Part shown: one piece after another, positions 61,108 through 64,000 of the stretch
Layout: the number at the start of each line of letters is the position of its first letter
Numbering within the stretch: the first letter of the stretch is position 1
The notes under the pieces: generated by a model
What the model was told of the DNA's origin: nothing
Database searches by the model: none
What the model saw: the letters and a program-made list of their open reading frames with translations, nothing else
Program-made: the position numbers and the translations under genes
NCBI RefSeq assembly: GCF_017874215.1
Contig: NZ_JAGGLB010000003.1
Span: 1 to 64,000 of the forward strand
Source: Paenibacillus eucommiae
GTDB taxonomy: Bacteria; Bacillota; Bacilli; Paenibacillales; NBRC-103111
DNA length: 64,000 nt
Direction of reading: 5' to 3'

Positions 61108-61440
61108 GAAAGTAAGTGGCTTTATTAAACTAACACGAATTACGTCATCCCAAATTGGTCCACGACGAACCTCTTGATATCCAATTTTTTTATTAAGTTC
61201 GATGACATGTTGATTTTTTTCTTCTGTATGTGTGTAAATTAAATTTACTTTGTGATAATCTGCCTCCTCTTCCAACTTAAGTTTAAGTTGAGTCGCCAAT
61301 CCTAATCTGCGATAATTTGGATGATTCCATAATGAAAATATTTCCATGAACCGACCATCGCTTTGAAATAATGTACGGTCTAATTCATTGGAAATTGTTT
61401 TCCAAGGATAAACGAAATCCCTATTAGCTATGGTATACAC
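61087..61440 (-). pseudogene. GNAT acetyltransferase fragment, N terminus lost
   Basis: Residues read YPWKTISNELDRTLFQSDGR, FMEIFSLWNHPNYRRLGLAT (CoA loop RRLGLAT), HTEEKNQHVIELNKKIGYQE and end in the intergenic repeat (FNYRVR). The frame meets TAA at about 61470, and only short homologous pieces lie upstream (GRIIGLQEA). The GTG at 61440 has no ribosome site. Probably a truncated pseudogene; a short functional GNAT cannot be ruled out. Confidence 0.6.
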
Positions 61441-61710
61441 GAACCATTTTTTCTGAAAAAAATCCGATTAAGCTTCCTGCAAACCAATAATTCTTCCTGT
61501 CGGATTAATCGAAGGACAATCGTCTTGTTCTGACTTCCACTATATTTAAGTTCCGGCAGAGTTATGCCTAAAAATACCTCTAACTAGAAAAACCCGCCCA
61601 TCCCGGTTGCACCAGGATGAAGCGAGTATAAAAAATGGCAGAAAGTATCGTACGTTTCGATGCAATGGCTTACACATCAGCAGCTTCGTATACGGGCAGC
61701 CAAATTGAAG

Positions 61711-63255
61711 CTACGACCCTAACGTCGTCCTGCGCTTCCACGTCGCCGCGGTTCCGCTCCCGGCAGTACATACCCATTCGTAGTCGGCTCCCGGAACGGC
61801 AGTTTTCAACCGGAACACATCGTGCGGCAGCCCAGGCACTGACCGGGATACGGGAGAACTGTCCCCCAGGATGAGCCTTCCGCCGTCATAGCTGACAGAA
61901 GTCGCTCCGCTTCCGAGGCTGTGAATATTTTCGCTTTCGGCCATGACGATGTTTTTCGTTGTCAACTTGCAGGAGCTGTTGCCCGTTGCGATCTCCAGCA
62001 GTTTCGTATAGTTTTTGCTGATCGTTCCGTCGAGTGTAACGTCGTAGTCGTATCCTCCCGAAGTAACCCCGAAGTAGAAGCAAGTCGACGCTTCCACGTA
62101 AGTATTCCGGACGATTGCCCGGCCACCGTATTTCCAGTACAGCCCGTAATTGAACCGGTTGGAAATGCTGCCCCCTTCAACTATGACCCGATTGTTTTTG
62201 TCCAGCTGATCCCCCTCGAAATAAAGGGCGTAAACTGTATCGGCCGCCCCGACGGAGCCGTCCACTTTAAAATCACAATCGAGGAAGCGCAGCGTCTGAT
62301 TCGAGTTTCCAAACTGGAACAGATGGATGCAGGCGATCGAACGGTTCCCTTCTGTGCCTGCCGGTTTGTGGGCATAGAACGTGCAGTTTTGAAACGTCAC
62401 GTCATACGGGCTGACGATCCGGTCCAAGTAATCGTCGAGCACGCCGATGTGAAAGACCGAGTTCATTATTTTCACCGTCGAATTATCGGCGTACAAGTTG
62501 AACGGCGATTTGTTGACGATGATGTTTGAACCGGTAAAAGTCGACCCTTGCAGCACTCCCACATCGAATTCGCCGTCGGGCAAATAAAGATTGTTCATCG
62601 TTATGTCCGTTTTCAACGTATTTCCGTAGCCCGGACCGTCGAGCTCGACGTCGATGCCTGTCGCGTGAACCACTCCGTGTGCTTTGAAATTGTTCACATG
62701 CACATTGGAATAACCTCCGGTAATGACAACCCCGCCGCGAAAGCAGTCGACAGCGGTGCAATTGGATATTTGCACCGATACGTTAGTGTAGACACTGATT
62801 GCGTCGGCAACGCAATCTTTAAAATAGCAATCCTCGATGACGGCCCGCAGCTTGCCGCTGTTGGTGGCATCTCCCATCAGAAAGATGAGATGCGCTTGCT
62901 CGAGCTCATAATTCTCGTAAGTCCCTTGATTTTGCAAGTTGCCATCGATCGTCAGTCCCTGAAAAATTAATGGCTTCGAGTCGACCGAACTGTTATACAA
63001 GTAACCCGCTACCGTCGTCGTGAACGTCCTCGTCCATTTTGATTGATTGGCCGGCCTTTTAATAGTGGCGCCATACCCTCTGATAATCAAACCTTCCGAC
63101 ACATTCAGTTGTGAGACGATATACGTTCCCCCCGCCGGGAAGAAGACGATGCCTCCTCCCACCGCAAGCGCGGAGTCGATGGCCGACTGGATCGCGGCCG
63201 TATCGTCGGTCATCCCGTCTCCCGTCGCTCCGTAATGTACTATGTTATATTCCAT
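61711..63255 (-). CDS. Pectate-lyase-like parallel beta-helix protein
   Basis: ATG 63255 with AAAGGAGCGG upstream. 514 residues; opens EYNIVHYGATGDGMTDDTAA (start motif of Pectate_lyase_3/GH28-related proteins), then GGGIVFFPAGGTYIV and many beta-helix turns (IEDCYFKDCVADAISVYTNV). No signal peptide of its own. GC-rich. Ends with a lectin-like AGADYEWVCTAGSGTAATWK tail seen in some tail-fibre and spore-surface proteins. Substrate unknown. Confidence 0.8.
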   Translation of the reverse strand: MEYNIVHYGATGDGMTDDTAAIQSAIDSALAVGGGIVFFPAGGTYIVSQLNVSEGLIIRGYGATIKRPANQSKWTRTFTTTVAGYLYNSSVDSKPLIFQGLTIDGNLQNQGTYENYELEQAHLIFLMGDATNSGKLRAVIEDCYFKDCVADAISVYTNVSVQISNCTAVDCFRGGVVITGGYSNVHVNNFKAHGVVHATGIDVELDGPGYGNTLKTDITMNNLYLPDGEFDVGVLQGSTFTGSNIIVNKSPFNLYADNSTVKIMNSVFHIGVLDDYLDRIVSPYDVTFQNCTFYAHKPAGTEGNRSIACIHLFQFGNSNQTLRFLDCDFKVDGSVGAADTVYALYFEGDQLDKNNRVIVEGGSISNRFNYGLYWKYGGRAIVRNTYVEASTCFYFGVTSGGYDYDVTLDGTISKNYTKLLEIATGNSSCKLTTKNIVMAESENIHSLGSGATSVSYDGGRLILGDSSPVSRSVPGLPHDVFRLKTAVPGADYEWVCTAGSGTAATWKRRTTLGS

Positions 63256-63288
63256 TTCAAACCGCTCCTTTCGCAAATTGAATTGATC

Positions 63289-63789
63289 TTACCGAAACCG
63301 CTGACGGACCGAGCCGCTTCCGGCAAAAATGCGGTACGTCCCGGCAGAGATAGTTGCCGCGATCGTTACGGTAACTCCTGCATCCGGAGCTAATAGAGCA
63401 CCTTTGTCAAAAACGAGATGTGCATTAGCAGGAATCGTCAAATTAGTTCCAATCCGGTATGTTCCCTGTGGCAAATAGACAGTTCCGCCTTCCTCAGACA
63501 GACGTGTGGCCAGCAGCCGGGACAGCGCCGGAAAATCGTCCGAACTTCCGTTGCCGCGGGCGCCATATTCTTTGACATTATGCCAATCGACGGCAAAGGG
63601 CTCTTTTACGGGCGGTTTCTTTTTCTCTGCGTCTGAGCCGTACACTGCTTCGCTTACCGATTCGTTATTCGCATGAACGGTAGTGGCTTGAATAAGCCCG
63701 CCGTAAGCGAGCGCCACACCAGCTGCGCCCATCGAAGCAAGCAGCTCCCGTCTACTGATGATCCGCTTTTTATTTTTTTCCTCCGACAT
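63289..63789 (-). CDS. Tat-exported beta-helix protein, truncated
   Basis: 166 residues. Twin-arginine signal ISRRELLASMGAAGVALAYG (residues 11-30), then VKEYGARGNGSSDDFPALSR, GGTVYLPQGTYRIG and ANAHLVFDKGALLAPDAG, the opening of a GH28-related beta-helix. It stops (SVRQRFR) after the first turns, where family members run for hundreds of residues. 33 bases later the second beta-helix gene begins with its own ribosome site. Truncated or a short variant. Confidence 0.75.
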   Translation of the reverse strand: MSEEKNKKRIISRRELLASMGAAGVALAYGGLIQATTVHANNESVSEAVYGSDAEKKKPPVKEPFAVDWHNVKEYGARGNGSSDDFPALSRLLATRLSEEGGTVYLPQGTYRIGTNLTIPANAHLVFDKGALLAPDAGVTVTIAATISAGTYRIFAGSGSVRQRFR

Positions 63790-64000
63790 ACAGGTTCCTC
63801 CTAGTAATGGTTTGGAAGGTTCAGTGCCCGAATTAGGGCTACAGAGTGCTCTTGATCAAGTTATAGACCGCCTGCGCGCGTCGCCGCCGCTTTCGGGAAA
63901 AACTTGCCGGCTCGGCGAATTTCTTTTGGATCGCAAGTCACCTCCAATCGATGAATTGTTTATGAAAGCGGTTTATTTCATCTGAACTCCAGTATATCCG
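63790..64000. other. Window end without a clear gene
   Basis: AGGAGG at 63794-63800 serves the Tat gene. A 26-codon minus-strand frame behind GGAGGTGAC near 63935 is not recognisable. Nothing else is supported. Confidence 0.4.

Noticed and set aside
61921..62529. A 202-codon plus-strand frame inside the beta-helix gene
   Set aside because: GC-rich shadow of the real gene; no ribosome site and no family resemblance.

Overview
The window looks like a chromosomal stretch from a low-to-moderate GC, spore-forming Firmicute of the Paenibacillaceae, most likely Paenibacillus. This is inferred from the AGGAGG-type ribosome binding sites, Fur boxes and a ferric-siderophore transporter, IseA-like and Gmad2 lipoproteins, CD3324, DUF6442 and DUF4386 family proteins, and many small GNAT, DinB, Nudix and methyltransferase genes. 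No rRNA, tRNA, CRISPR array, prophage or replication origin was seen. Most genes lie on the minus strand.

Layout. 0.2-4.7 kb: an iron-siderophore uptake block (two FecCD permeases, an AraC regulator fused in frame to a binding lipoprotein, Fur boxes) whose own ATPase gene is reduced to a stub joined to a second gene fragment. 5-12.5 kb: single genes and decayed genes (DUF6713-like, dihydrofolate-reductase-like, DUF1579, ABC-class ATPase, HIT, GNAT), with a leader-peptide/terminator region at 9.1-9.5 kb. 12.6-18.8 kb: a carbohydrate operon (GH4 alpha-galactosidase, Gfo/Idh/MocA oxidoreductase, a frameshifted MlrC-type gene, a TIM-barrel protein). 19.3-25 kb: an intracellular subtilase, an IseA-like lipoprotein, and a split PEP-synthase-like phosphotransferase pair behind a promoter, a 20-codon leader ORF, a hairpin and a terminator; then a Gmad2 lipoprotein. 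25.1-27.8 kb: MarR plus an MFS drug exporter with visible operators, and a ResA-like thioredoxin. 27.9-33.8 kb: a PepSY membrane protein, two YtkA/FixH-like lipoproteins and nosD-nosL-nosY-nosF without nosZ. 34-54 kb: an accessory archipelago of small genes, broken genes, two XRE-regulator modules, a 7-repeat RCC1-like protein with an HTH-like N terminus, and an IS110 relic. 54-61.5 kb: a phosphotransferase, a MORN protein, a heterodimeric ABC exporter and a uridine-kinase-like gene. 61.7-63.8 kb: two beta-helix (pectate-lyase-like) proteins, one cut short.

Two themes stand out. First, an unnamed intergenic repeat (core CTGCCCGTTAGCGTAA, about 80 bp and two hairpins when complete) occurs at least 19 times, always in the same orientation, commonly touching the 3' ends of minus-strand genes. 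Second, two loci share the order leader peptide, hairpin, terminator, gene, as in attenuators of antibiotic-resistance genes. One controls an intact split dikinase pair; the other precedes an RsgA-like fragment. Gene decay is widespread, with about 14 broken or truncated genes, and two apparently intact genes seem to lack any ATG, GTG or TTG start and may begin at ATT. Many start sites given here were moved downstream of the longest reading frame to fit a ribosome binding site. All homology statements come from reading the translations, not from searches.
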